Of a DNA stretch of 23,179 nucleotides, positions 15,493-23,179 are shown in pieces; the stretch's first letter is position 1; each line of letters starts with the position of its first letter. Location: contig BDTG01000009.1 in NCBI GenBank assembly GCA_002897695.1, positions 1 to 23,179 on the forward strand, given 5' to 3'. The notes below the pieces were generated by a model. That model was not told the DNA's origin. It worked only from the letters and a program-made list of their open reading frames with translations, and ran no database searches. A program made the position numbers and the translations under genes. Source of the DNA: a bacterium BMS3Abin14. GTDB lineage: Bacteria; BMS3Abin14.

Positions 15493-17226
15493 ATGCCGTA
15501 TCTGTCTATTAAGGACCTTTGCTATACCTACGACATCGGAGATATTCCCGCCCTGCGCGGCGTTGATCTTGAGGTGGAGAAGGGCGAACTGATGGCGGTT
15601 GTCGGTCCCAATGCCGCAGGCAAAAGCACACTGGCCCGCGCCGTAAAAGGGTTGATAAAACCCCAATCCGGAAAAATAGTCATCGATGGACAGGCCGTGG
15701 AGGGAACTTTCCCCGATAGCAGGGTGGGCTATCTCCTCTCCAACCCTGAAAACCAGCTGGTCACCTCAATCGTCGAGGAGGACATTGCCTTCGGGCTGGA
15801 AACACAGGGCATTGAGCCGTTCAGGATCAGGGCCGCGGTTGACCGAACCCTTGGCATGCTTGGCATTGAGCGGTTCCGGCGGGCTATGCCCCACCGCATG
15901 TCCTGTGGCCAGCAGCAAATGGTCGCGCTGGCCGGAGCGCTTGCGCCGGATCCGCATGTCCTCATTCTCGACGAACCCACAGCTTACCTTGACCCCAAAG
16001 GGGCGGCTGCGGTGATGAAGGTCCTGGAGGGCCTGGCCCAGGATGGCCGCACCGTTATCTTCATCACCCACGATATGGAGGAGGCATCACGGGCCCATCG
16101 GATTGCTCTTCTGGTTAATGGCCGTGTGGTCCGTGTGTCCGCGCCATACGAATTGTTCCGTGACCTGGAGGCCGTAAAGCTTGGAAGGCTGAAGCAGCCG
16201 TTCGCAGTCAGGATGGCCCAGCGGTTGGAACAGGAGGGTGTTGCACTTCCGCGGCCGAGCGCCTGCCTGGATAATGTGGTGCCCATGCTGGAAAAACTTC
16301 TGGACCATCGTCCATTGGCCCCCTTTCCGCCGGCCGGCTTTTCAAAAGGAAGAGAAAAGCGCCGGGACAACCGACACGGCCTGAGTTATTGCGGCGTCAG
16401 CTTTCGATACAGATCTTCCGGCCCGGGCGGCGTCGAGGTCCTCAGGGGCCTGGACCTTGAGGTTCGGAAGGGCTCCATGATGGTTCTGTGCGGGGCCAAT
16501 GGCACAGGCAAGAGCACATTGCTCCAGATGGCCAATGGCCTGCTGAAACCCGATTCAGGCCGCGTATTGCTGGAGGGGGCTCCCCTGGAAAAAGCGGCCG
16601 CCCGCCCGGGAGGTATCCCTGCGCGTGCCGCCATACTCTTCCAGAACCCTGAGCGGCAGGTCTTTGCCGAGACCGTGTTCGACGATGTTGCGTTCGGCCC
16701 AAGGAACCTTGGCGTCGGCGAGGATGAGGTCAGAGCCCGCGTTATGGAGGCAATGGAATGGACCGGCCTCTCCCCACGGATTCTCAAACGATCCCCCTTC
16801 AGGCTTTCCGGTGGCCAGCTGAGAAGGGTGGCTATTGCCGGAATACTGGCCATGAAACCCGATCTTGTCGTCCTGGATGAACCCACCGACGGTCTCGATC
16901 CTCTTGGAGCCGGTGAACTGATTTCCAGGGCTGCCCAATATGTTGAGAGTACCGGCACAACCGTTCTCATGGCGACCCACAGGGTTCCTGAATCCAACCT
17001 CCAGGGGTGTGATCTTTCGGTTCTCGATGGAGGGAGGATAGTTGCCTGTGGTTATCCGGATGAAATCCTGTTTGGAACCCAATCCTCCCTTGCCCTGGAG
17101 TTCATGCCCCCACACATTCGGGTTCAGCATGAACTGATCAGGAGGGGGAGAATTATTCCGGAACCCTCTCTGGATATCGAGAGAGCTGTTGCTGCGCTTG
17201 TGGGGGCGGTGAAGGGTTTTCAATAG
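15493..17226 (+). CDS. ECF-type ABC transporter, fused double ATPase
   Basis: This 577-aa protein has two ABC ATPase domains in one chain, like fused EcfA-EcfA'/CbiO-type energising units that drive vitamin or cobalt/nickel uptake at the inner membrane. NBD1: Walker A GPNAAGKST (38-46), NPENQ Q-loop, signature MSCGQ (136-140), LILDEP with Glu161, His193. NBD2: Walker A GANGTGKST (334-342), FQNPERQ, LSGGQ (438-442), VVLDEP, His496. The NBD1 signature is degenerate (Gly to Cys). No EcfT or substrate-binding S component lies in the window. GTG at 15475 is an alternative start adding six residues. It begins after the ribosomal terminator. Confidence 0.9.
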   Translation: MPYLSIKDLCYTYDIGDIPALRGVDLEVEKGELMAVVGPNAAGKSTLARAVKGLIKPQSGKIVIDGQAVEGTFPDSRVGYLLSNPENQLVTSIVEEDIAFGLETQGIEPFRIRAAVDRTLGMLGIERFRRAMPHRMSCGQQQMVALAGALAPDPHVLILDEPTAYLDPKGAAAVMKVLEGLAQDGRTVIFITHDMEEASRAHRIALLVNGRVVRVSAPYELFRDLEAVKLGRLKQPFAVRMAQRLEQEGVALPRPSACLDNVVPMLEKLLDHRPLAPFPPAGFSKGREKRRDNRHGLSYCGVSFRYRSSGPGGVEVLRGLDLEVRKGSMMVLCGANGTGKSTLLQMANGLLKPDSGRVLLEGAPLEKAAARPGGIPARAAILFQNPERQVFAETVFDDVAFGPRNLGVGEDEVRARVMEAMEWTGLSPRILKRSPFRLSGGQLRRVAIAGILAMKPDLVVLDEPTDGLDPLGAGELISRAAQYVESTGTTVLMATHRVPESNLQGCDLSVLDGGRIVACGYPDEILFGTQSSLALEFMPPHIRVQHELIRRGRIIPEPSLDIERAVAALVGAVKGFQ

Positions 17227-17231
17227 GGCGT

Positions 17232-17306
17232 AAAGTTGAACTTTTAACCCATACGTGCTACCTAGTCTCGATGACTTCGCAAAAAGCCGCGAGTGTACTT
17301 TTTACG
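17232..17306 (+). repeat. Inverted-repeat element upstream of trpB2
   Basis: Two small palindromes lie in the 109-base gap: AAAGTT-G-AACTTT (17232-17244) and CGCAAAAAG (17278-17286) with CTTTTTACG (17298-17306), nine positions with one mismatch and an 11-base loop. The block GATGACTTCGCAAAAAG and later ACTTTTTACGA resembles a type of intergenic repeat I associate with desulfobacterial genomes. This comparison is from memory only. It shares its AAAAAG/CTTTTT core with 4604-4637. Confidence 0.45.
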
Positions 17307-17335
17307 ATCCTATCAAGATTGCAAAGGAGAGGAAC

Positions 17336-18691
17336 ATGATCGCCAAAAAAATTCAGCTCAGCGAAAAGGAGATGCCCAAGGCCTGGTACAACGTCGTCCC
17401 GGATCTTCCCAATCCTCCCGACCCGCCTCTCAACCCCGGCACCGGACAGCCCATCGGGCCCGAGGACCTGGCGCCCATATTCCCAATGGGGCTTATCGAA
17501 CAGGAGGTCTCCCAGGAGAGATGGATACCGATCCCTGAGGATGTGATGGACATATATGGCCTCTGGCGCCCTTCCCCTCTTTGTCGCGCGACACGGTTGG
17601 AAAAGGCGCTGGGTACTCCGGCCAGGATATATTATAAGAACGAAGGGGTCAGCCCCGCTGGAAGCCACAAGCCCAACACCGCCATTCCTCAGGCCTATTA
17701 CAACAAGAAGGAGGGCGTCAAACGGCTGGCCACTGAGACCGGCGCCGGCCAATGGGGCAGCGCACTTTCCCTCGCATGCCGGTTCTTTGACCTCGAGTGT
17801 ACCGTTTACATGGTCAAGGTGAGCTACCATCAGAAACCCTACCGTCGGTCAATGATGCACGTCTGGGGGGGAGAGGTCATCCCCAGCCCAAGCGATCGAA
17901 CCAACGCGGGCCGTAGTATCCTCGAGAAGGACCCGGAGTCCATGGGCAGCCTTGGCATTGCCATCAGTGAGGCAGTGGAGGACGCGGCCACCAGGGATGA
18001 CACCAAGTATGCCCTTGGAAGTGTGCTTAACCATGTTCTGCTTCACCAGTCCATTATCGGCCTTGAGGTCAAGGCGCAGCTAAAGAAGGTGAACGAGAAG
18101 CCCGATGTGCTCATCGGGTGCTGCGGAGGCGGCAGCAATTTTGGTGGTTTTACCTTGCCATTCCTGCCGGAGAAGTTGGCTGGAGAACAGATCCGGTTCC
18201 TCGCTGTGGAGCCGACCTCCTGCCCCACACTCACCAAGGGCACCTATGCCTACGATTTTGGGGACACCGCAAAAATGACGCCCATGATGCCCATGTATAC
18301 CCTGGGCCATGATTTCATCCCCCCGGGAATTCATGCCGGCGGCCTGAGATACCATGGGGAGTCATCGCTTATCAGCGTGCTGCACAGGGACGGCATTATC
18401 GATGCGGTTGCCTATACGCAGAACCCTGTTTTCGAGGCCGCTGCGATTTTCGCCCGAACAGAGGGGCTCATCCCCGCGCCCGAATCCGCCCACGCCATAA
18501 GGGCCGCCATTGACGAAGCGATCCGCTTCAGGGAGGAGGGAAAGGAGGGAGTCATCGTGTTCAACCTCAGCGGGCACGGTCACTTCGACATGGGGGCATA
18601 CGACGCCTATTTTGCCGGCAAGCTCGAGGATTATGAATATCCATCCGAGAAGATTGCCGAATCCCTGAAAAATCTGCCCAAGGTCGGGTAG
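17336..18691 (+). CDS. trpB2: Tryptophan synthase beta chain, TrpB2 type
   Basis: This 451-aa PLP enzyme condenses indole with L-serine to tryptophan. It has the long N-terminal extension and the TrpB2 mark ETGAGQWG (134-141), where TrpB1 has GAGQHG. PLP-binding Lys112 is in AGSHKPNTA, catalytic Glu134 follows, and the phosphate loop GGGSN is at 264-268. FDMGAYDAY near the C-terminus is also typical. ATG at 17336 is preceded by AGGAGAGG, and relatives start with a short basic leader before MPKAWYN. No trpA or other trp gene is near, consistent with a stand-alone, indole-salvaging enzyme. Confidence 0.93.
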   Translation: MIAKKIQLSEKEMPKAWYNVVPDLPNPPDPPLNPGTGQPIGPEDLAPIFPMGLIEQEVSQERWIPIPEDVMDIYGLWRPSPLCRATRLEKALGTPARIYYKNEGVSPAGSHKPNTAIPQAYYNKKEGVKRLATETGAGQWGSALSLACRFFDLECTVYMVKVSYHQKPYRRSMMHVWGGEVIPSPSDRTNAGRSILEKDPESMGSLGIAISEAVEDAATRDDTKYALGSVLNHVLLHQSIIGLEVKAQLKKVNEKPDVLIGCCGGGSNFGGFTLPFLPEKLAGEQIRFLAVEPTSCPTLTKGTYAYDFGDTAKMTPMMPMYTLGHDFIPPGIHAGGLRYHGESSLISVLHRDGIIDAVAYTQNPVFEAAAIFARTEGLIPAPESAHAIRAAIDEAIRFREEGKEGVIVFNLSGHGHFDMGAYDAYFAGKLEDYEYPSEKIAESLKNLPKVG

Positions 18692-18703
18692 TCCGGAGAG
18701 CGG

Positions 18704-19555
18704 ATGGTTTCCTGGTTTAAAAAACGGTCCTCACGTCCCGAGCGTACCGAACGGCGCAAGGTGGCCGTTCCGGAGGGCCTGTGGGTAAAGTGCAATAACT
18801 GTGGGGAGATCTCCTACAGCAAGGAGATCGACCGTAATCTCAAGGTCTGTCCCAAGTGTGATTATCATTTCCGGATCACCGCTCGGGAGAGGATTGATCT
18901 CCTCGTGGATCAAGAATCATTTGAGGAGTTCGATTCGACCATGGAGAGCATGGACCCGCTTCATTTCAAGGATTCACAGAAATACACGGATCGTCTCAAA
19001 AAAGCCAAAAAGAAGACCGGTCTGTCCGATGCTGTAGTCTCCGGTGTGTGTACCATCGGGGGTCAAAAGGCGATCCTTTCCGTTTTTGATTTCTTTTTCA
19101 TGGGGGGCAGCATGGGTTCCGTTGTGGGAGAGAAGGTGACAAGGGCCGTTGAGAGGGCCGTTCTGGACCGATGCGGCCTTGTCATCGTTTCCTCTTCCGG
19201 CGGGGCCAGGATGCAGGAAGGCGCCCTGTCCCTCATGCAGATGGCCAAGTCCAGCGGGGCTCTCGCCAGGTTGAGGAGAGAAGGCCTGCCCTATATTTCA
19301 ATCCTTACGGATCCTACCACCGGCGGCGTAACGGCGAGTTTCGCCATGCTGGGAGACGTGAATATCGCGGAGCCCAGGGCACTTATCGGATTTGCGGGAC
19401 CCAGGGTGATCGAACAGACCATCAGGCAGGAACTACCTGATGGCTTCCAGCGATCAGAGTTTCTCCTGAAACACGGGATGGTGGACTGCATCATTTCCCG
19501 TAAGGAGATCAAGACCACGGTTGCCAATCTTCTCGCGGCTTTTACCGGGCAATGA
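18704..19555 (+). CDS. accD: Acetyl-CoA carboxylase carboxyltransferase subunit beta
   Basis: This 283-aa subunit pairs with AccA to move the carboxyl group from carboxybiotin to acetyl-CoA, giving malonyl-CoA for fatty-acid synthesis. The N-terminal zinc ribbon has Cys30, Cys33, Cys49 and Cys52 (VKCNNCGE, CPKCDYHF). The crotonase-like core contains FFFMGGSMGSVVGEKVTRAV, IVSSSGGARMQEGALSLMQM and DPTTGGVTASFAMLGD. The ribosome binding site GGAGAG is at 18695-18700. The stop overlaps the folC start as ATGA, the common accD-folC pairing. Confidence 0.97.
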   Translation: MVSWFKKRSSRPERTERRKVAVPEGLWVKCNNCGEISYSKEIDRNLKVCPKCDYHFRITARERIDLLVDQESFEEFDSTMESMDPLHFKDSQKYTDRLKKAKKKTGLSDAVVSGVCTIGGQKAILSVFDFFFMGGSMGSVVGEKVTRAVERAVLDRCGLVIVSSSGGARMQEGALSLMQMAKSSGALARLRREGLPYISILTDPTTGGVTASFAMLGDVNIAEPRALIGFAGPRVIEQTIRQELPDGFQRSEFLLKHGMVDCIISRKEIKTTVANLLAAFTGQ

Positions 19556-20835
19556 CCTCTCAAGAGGCCGTGGATTATGTTTCCGGCCTCACCGAGATGA
19601 GCATAAAGCCGGGGCTGGAAAGGATCGCTGAGGCGCTGGCGGTTCTGGGATACCCCTTTTCTGAGTATCCCCATGTTCTCATCGGCGGTACCAACGGAAA
19701 AGGGTCCACCCTGACCTTTATGGGGGCGGTCCTTCACGCCGCTGGATACCGTGTCGGCCTTTTTACCTCTCCCCATCTTTTTAGTTTTGAGGAGAGGATC
19801 CGCGTGGATTCCGAATGCCTGCCTTCCGCCGTCCTGCCGGCCCTGGTTGAGGAGATCAGGGCGTTGAATATCCCACTTTCCTATTTTGAATTTGCAACGG
19901 CCATGGCGCTGCTTTATTTTGCCCGTATGAAGGTGGATGTCGTCCTTCTGGAGGTTGGCCTCGGAGGGAGGTGGGACGCCACAAACGCTACGGATCCCCT
20001 CCTGTCCATCATTACAGGGGTGGCGCTGGATCATACGGAGTGGCTGGGATCCAGTTTGGAGGCAATCGCAGGGGAAAAGGCGCAGATCATGCGTTCCGGC
20101 AGATCCGTTGTCGCCGGGAGGCTTCCGGAGAAAGCAGAAATGATTGTGCTTCGGGAGGCTGCTGCACGCGGGTCCGATGTGGTTCTTTTTAACCGGGATT
20201 TTTCAATACGTTCAGGCCCGAATGGTCTCATCTACCGGGGTCGATCTTGGCGCCTGGAAGGAATCGTTTCCGGACTTGGGGGAGAATTTCAGCAGGATAA
20301 TGCCGGTTGTGCCCTTGCAGCCCTCGAGCGACTGGAGGAATGTGGATTCCATTTTTCCCGGAAGGCGGTTCTTCAGGGGGTCAGGGAGGCCGTTTGGCCC
20401 GGAAGGTTTCAGCTGGTTCTCAGGCCCGGCAGGGCCGGGATCGTCGTTGATTCAGCCCATAATCCCAGCGGGATGCGGGCGCTTGTTCACTCTCTTCCCG
20501 AGGAGGCAAAACCGCCCGTATGGCTGATTTCGGCGCTGAGGGAGAAGGATATCCGTGGAATGGCCGGTGAGATCGCTCAGTCGGGTGGACCGGTCTTCCT
20601 TGTGCCCCTCGATCATCCCAGAGCCATGGATGTACAGGAGATGCCGGGTTGTTTCGAAGCTGCGGGGACGAGAAGTAATGTTTGTCCCTCCGTTGAGGCA
20701 GGACTGTCTGAGGCGGAACATCGGGCCGCCGAAGGTGGCGGCATGGTGGTTGTGGCCGGTTCGGTTGTCCTTGCCGCCAGGGTTCTTGAGCTTTGCTCCT
20801 CCGGGTCTGGACGGCCGACGGAGAATGTTTCGTGA
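19552..20835 (+). CDS. folC: Folylpolyglutamate synthase / dihydrofolate synthase
   Basis: This 427-aa Mur-ligase-type enzyme adds glutamate to dihydropteroate or tetrahydrofolate using ATP. Visible motifs are the P-loop GTNGKGS (46-52), TSPHLFSFEERIRVD, the FolC mark EVGLGGRWDATN, DHTEWLGSSLEAIAGEKA, and the C-terminal domain start DSAHNPSGM. Whether both synthase activities are present cannot be told from sequence alone. It overlaps accD by four bases and lptD by four, so the three genes are likely co-translated. A GGAG site for lptD lies in its last codons. Confidence 0.95.
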   Translation: MTSQEAVDYVSGLTEMSIKPGLERIAEALAVLGYPFSEYPHVLIGGTNGKGSTLTFMGAVLHAAGYRVGLFTSPHLFSFEERIRVDSECLPSAVLPALVEEIRALNIPLSYFEFATAMALLYFARMKVDVVLLEVGLGGRWDATNATDPLLSIITGVALDHTEWLGSSLEAIAGEKAQIMRSGRSVVAGRLPEKAEMIVLREAAARGSDVVLFNRDFSIRSGPNGLIYRGRSWRLEGIVSGLGGEFQQDNAGCALAALERLEECGFHFSRKAVLQGVREAVWPGRFQLVLRPGRAGIVVDSAHNPSGMRALVHSLPEEAKPPVWLISALREKDIRGMAGEIAQSGGPVFLVPLDHPRAMDVQEMPGCFEAAGTRSNVCPSVEAGLSEAEHRAAEGGGMVVVAGSVVLAARVLELCSSGSGRPTENVS

Positions 20836-22742
20836 GAAAGTTGCTTGTAATCCTCTGCGCAGCTGTCCTCTTCGCTGCTACTGCCATGGCCGCTGACGAA
20901 TCCATCCGTGTCCGGGCCGACTCGATGGAAGCCAGGAGCGACGGGGCGCTGGTGGCCGAGGGGAACGTCACAATCGTGGGCAGGGGGATTACCGCCCACG
21001 CCGACAGGATGACATATGATCCAGCCGGCTCCATCCTGAGCCTTTCGGGGCATGTTCAACTCGAGGATCGTAAAGGGGGTAAATCCACCGGTGATTCCAT
21101 TGATCTTGATCTTGACAGCATGGAAGGGAGCATCAGGGGCGGGGAGATCGTTCTGGAGCCCACCGGTTATCGTATCAAGGGAGAAAACATCAGGCGTCTT
21201 CAGGGAGATGAATACGAGGTGAAAAACGGGACCTTTACCTCCTGCCCGGGTGACTGTCCGGACTGGTCACTCACCGCTTCGAAAATCAGTGTGAAAAAGG
21301 AGGGATACCTGACGGCGAGAAATGTTGTCTTTCGCCTGGCGGGCATTCCTGTTTTCTATTCACCCTACCTGGTATACCCTGTCAAGACCTCCAGACAGAC
21401 CGGGTTCCTCCTGCCCGAGGTGGGGTTCACCGACACCCGCGGATGGGAAGCAGATTTTCCATTCTTCGCCACCCTGGGGCCATCGGCTGACCTGACCCTG
21501 ACGTTGGAGACCTTCAGCCGGGATCGGGCGGGCCTGGACGGCGAATTCCAATATCTACTGCCCTATGGCGGGGGCGGCGAGTGGTCGGGCTTTGTCATCG
21601 GGGACAGGGGAACCGGCGGTGACAAGGGCAGGTATTTCATCTCGGGAAGCCATTCCCTGGCCATCCTGCCTGATCTCTGGATGAGGGTAAAATGGTATGA
21701 TGCCGGGAATTCCAACACCCCCGCCGATTTCGGAACGACCTTCCCTGAGCGAAACCCCGGTCCTGTAGACAGGCACATCAGCCTTGATTTCGCGGAGGGT
21801 GGAATATCCCTTTGGGCCGGCCTGTCGGATCTGGCCCCCGATGGCTCTGCGGTGCGAACCGGGCCCACCATCAGGAGGGCAGAGGCGGGCGCCGGAATCG
21901 GCCCCATTTCGTACGGCGCCGGTGCAGCCAGTCTGTCCGTGGACATAACCCGATTCGAGGATGGTGACAAACGTCTCCTCCTGACCCCGCAGCTGTCCGC
22001 CGGCTGGGATGGTCCGTGGGGCCTTGGGGGGCGTATCTCGGGGAAGTGGACGGATTCGACTGAGGCTGAGGGGTCATCGTCCGATTCCATGGCTGTCATT
22101 ACAGCGGAGGAAAGGCTCGCTTTGTCCCGATCCTTTTCCTGGGGGCTTCATCGCCTGGACATCTCTCTTCTTGGAGGTGCGGCGGACGCACACTCATTCG
22201 CCGTCACCGGCAGCAGGGACGGGATTGACGCCGGCCGGGAGATCTCTTTGGTGGCGGGCCATATCCGGAGCCGAATTACCGCGGGTGCTCTTGACTGGAG
22301 CATCCAGGCGGGGGTATTGAGGGACTTTCAGCAGGGGGAGTCGGTTTCTTTCGGCGTAACTTCCCTGCGCCGTGGGCCGTGGTCTATGGGTGGGACCTGG
22401 AACCGCGACCCTGAATACGGGCTTGTCCTTCCCGCCGGACCGTCCGATTTTACGCTAAATCATGGGTGGACCATGGAGGCAGGCTATGATACGACCCCCC
22501 TGATGTTGAGGGTTGCGCGCAATGAATCATACGGGTCTCCCGGTATACTCTCCTGGTCTTACCGTGTTTCCCTTGGGACAGTCAGTGTGTCCGGTGCCGC
22601 ACAATACGACCTGGACGCCAAAGATGTCTCAGACGATACCTGGACGGCGACATACGGGGCCGCCTGCTGGGAGCTGGCCCTGACCCGGAGCCGTAACCGG
22701 AGCGGGAACAGATGGAAACTCAACGCGGCGGTAAAATATTGA
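20832..22742 (+). CDS. lptD: LPS-assembly protein LptD (GTG start)
   Basis: This 636-aa outer-membrane protein inserts lipopolysaccharide into the outer leaflet. It has a signal peptide (residues 1-20, cleavage after TAMA), an N-terminal OstA/LptA-like beta-jellyroll (about 24-130), the LptD mark FTSCPGDCPDWSLTASKI, then PVFYSPYLVYPVKTSRQTGF and LLPEVGF opening the beta barrel, which runs to the C-terminal VKY. Cysteines of the mature protein are 138, 142 and 612 only, against four in E. coli. It is shorter than E. coli LptD (784). GTG at 20832 overlaps the folC stop as GTGA, with GGAG nine bases upstream. Confidence 0.9.
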   Translation: MRKLLVILCAAVLFAATAMAADESIRVRADSMEARSDGALVAEGNVTIVGRGITAHADRMTYDPAGSILSLSGHVQLEDRKGGKSTGDSIDLDLDSMEGSIRGGEIVLEPTGYRIKGENIRRLQGDEYEVKNGTFTSCPGDCPDWSLTASKISVKKEGYLTARNVVFRLAGIPVFYSPYLVYPVKTSRQTGFLLPEVGFTDTRGWEADFPFFATLGPSADLTLTLETFSRDRAGLDGEFQYLLPYGGGGEWSGFVIGDRGTGGDKGRYFISGSHSLAILPDLWMRVKWYDAGNSNTPADFGTTFPERNPGPVDRHISLDFAEGGISLWAGLSDLAPDGSAVRTGPTIRRAEAGAGIGPISYGAGAASLSVDITRFEDGDKRLLLTPQLSAGWDGPWGLGGRISGKWTDSTEAEGSSSDSMAVITAEERLALSRSFSWGLHRLDISLLGGAADAHSFAVTGSRDGIDAGREISLVAGHIRSRITAGALDWSIQAGVLRDFQQGESVSFGVTSLRRGPWSMGGTWNRDPEYGLVLPAGPSDFTLNHGWTMEAGYDTTPLMLRVARNESYGSPGILSWSYRVSLGTVSVSGAAQYDLDAKDVSDDTWTATYGAACWELALTRSRNRSGNRWKLNAAVKY

Positions 22743-22760
22743 CAGGTCATCATAATTGAC

Positions 22761-22979
22761 ATGAAAGACCCCATGTTCTATATTCTAGCGCCTTTCGCCC
22801 TGGTTTTCGGCCTTTTCGTCGTCTTTCTCGTCGTAGGCATCCTGATCGGTGACCCCGGCAGACCCTTCCGGATGTTCGCCTCCAGGCCCATTCCCGGATC
22901 CACGGAAGACAAGGAAGAGGGTGTACTCTCGGAGGAGGACGGATCCGAGCGTCCAAAAAAAGGTGGGAAAGAGCATTGA
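22761..22979 (+). CDS. Small single-pass membrane protein, unknown function
   Basis: This 72-aa protein is not recognised. A hydrophobic segment of about 26 residues ([20 protein letters not shown] and GILIG) near the N-terminus is followed by [10 protein letters not shown] and a hydrophilic, Glu/Lys-rich C-terminal tail. It looks like an inner-membrane anchor with a short cytoplasmic tail. Its stop overlaps the lepA TTG start by four bases (TTGA), suggesting coupled translation. The ribosome binding site is weak, and ATG at 22773 is an alternative. Coding is supported by the tight overlap and plausible topology, but without a family match. Confidence 0.6.
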   Translation: MKDPMFYILAPFALVFGLFVVFLVVGILIGDPGRPFRMFASRPIPGSTEDKEEGVLSEEDGSERPKKGGKEH

Positions 22980-23179
22980 AACAGGATCAGATCAGAAATT
23001 TCTCCATAATAGCCCACATAGATCACGGCAAGTCCACTCTGGCCGACAGGATTCTTGAGATTACCGGAGCGGTGGCCAAAAGGGATATGACGGAGCAGAT
23101 TCTCGATTCCATGGACATCGAGCGGGAGAGGGGCATCCCCATCAAGGCCCAGACGGCCCGCCTTTCCTACAGGGCGGAT
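22976..23179 (+). CDS. lepA: Elongation factor 4 (LepA), N-terminal part (partial, TTG start)
   Basis: The first 68 codons read [20 protein letters not shown], then [20 protein letters not shown] and [13 protein letters not shown], typical of LepA. The G1 P-loop AHIDHGKST is intact. LepA is a ribosome-associated GTPase that helps initiation and 30S biogenesis and can back-translocate stalled ribosomes. The start is TTG at 22976, overlapping the preceding stop. In the switch I/G2 motif the residue at position 55 is Pro (CCC, 23138-23140), giving ERGIPIKAQ where the family normally has ERGITIKAQ. The gene leaves the window at 23179. Confidence 0.95.
   Translation, partial: MKQDQIRNFSIIAHIDHGKSTLADRILEITGAVAKRDMTEQILDSMDIERERGIPIKAQTARLSYRAD

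Noticed and set aside
17236-17264. Promoter before trpB2 (TTGAAC, 17-base spacer, TACCTA)
   Set aside because: Spacing is right, but the -10 box matches the consensus at only two positions, which is too weak to call.
1-23179. Mobile element, CRISPR array, tRNA or phage-defence genes
   Set aside because: No transposase, integrase, spaced repeats or tRNA-like folds were seen, and all frames of substance belong to housekeeping families on one strand.

Overview
The window is a dense, entirely plus-strand bacterial chromosome segment. It holds the end of tuf, then a merged S10 / spc / alpha ribosomal-protein super-operon (about 183 to 15350), then a second run of housekeeping genes: a fused ECF-type ABC ATPase, trpB2, accD, folC, lptD, a small membrane protein and the start of lepA. 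LptD shows that the host has a lipopolysaccharide outer membrane. The gene set (zinc-type S14 in the spc cluster, zinc-ribbon L24, TrpB2, accD-folC, extended L17) and the moderately high GC by eye fit a Gram-negative lineage, perhaps Desulfobacterota-like. That placement is inference and was not tested by a search.

Layout: tuf 3' end, rpsJ, [rplC missing], rplD, rplW, rplB, rpsS, rplV, rpsC, rplP, rpmC, rpsQ; rplN, rplX, rplE, rpsN, rpsH, rplF, rplR, rpsE, rpmD, rplO, secY; adk, map, infA, rpmJ; rpsM, rpsK, rpsD, rpoA, rplQ. A clear intrinsic terminator follows at 15390-15427. After it come the ECF ATPase, trpB2, and a tightly overlapped accD-folC-lptD chain, then a 72-aa membrane protein overlapping lepA. 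No gene-free stretch exceeds about 145 bases. The intergenic gaps hold ribosome binding sites, several clean hairpins and two inverted-repeat elements. No tRNA, rRNA, IS element or CRISPR array was seen.

The first block supplies ribosomal proteins, the protein-export channel (SecY), N-terminal methionine removal (Map), initiation factor IF1, adenylate kinase and the RNA polymerase alpha subunit. The second block covers vitamin or metal uptake energetics, tryptophan/indole metabolism, fatty-acid and folate synthesis, outer-membrane assembly and translation factor EF4.

The most notable observation is that rplC (ribosomal protein L3), normally between rpsJ and rplD, is absent: the rpsJ stop and the likely rplD start lie 13 bases apart, while every other expected gene of the cluster is present in order. 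Others are a Thr-to-Pro change at the switch I position of LepA, a hairpin-rich leader before rpoA, a palindrome over the ECF ATPase start, a heptad-repeat tail on L17, an exact 17-base duplication before rplB, an LptD with few cysteines, and frequent TTG starts. I found no convincing novel defence or mobile system here.
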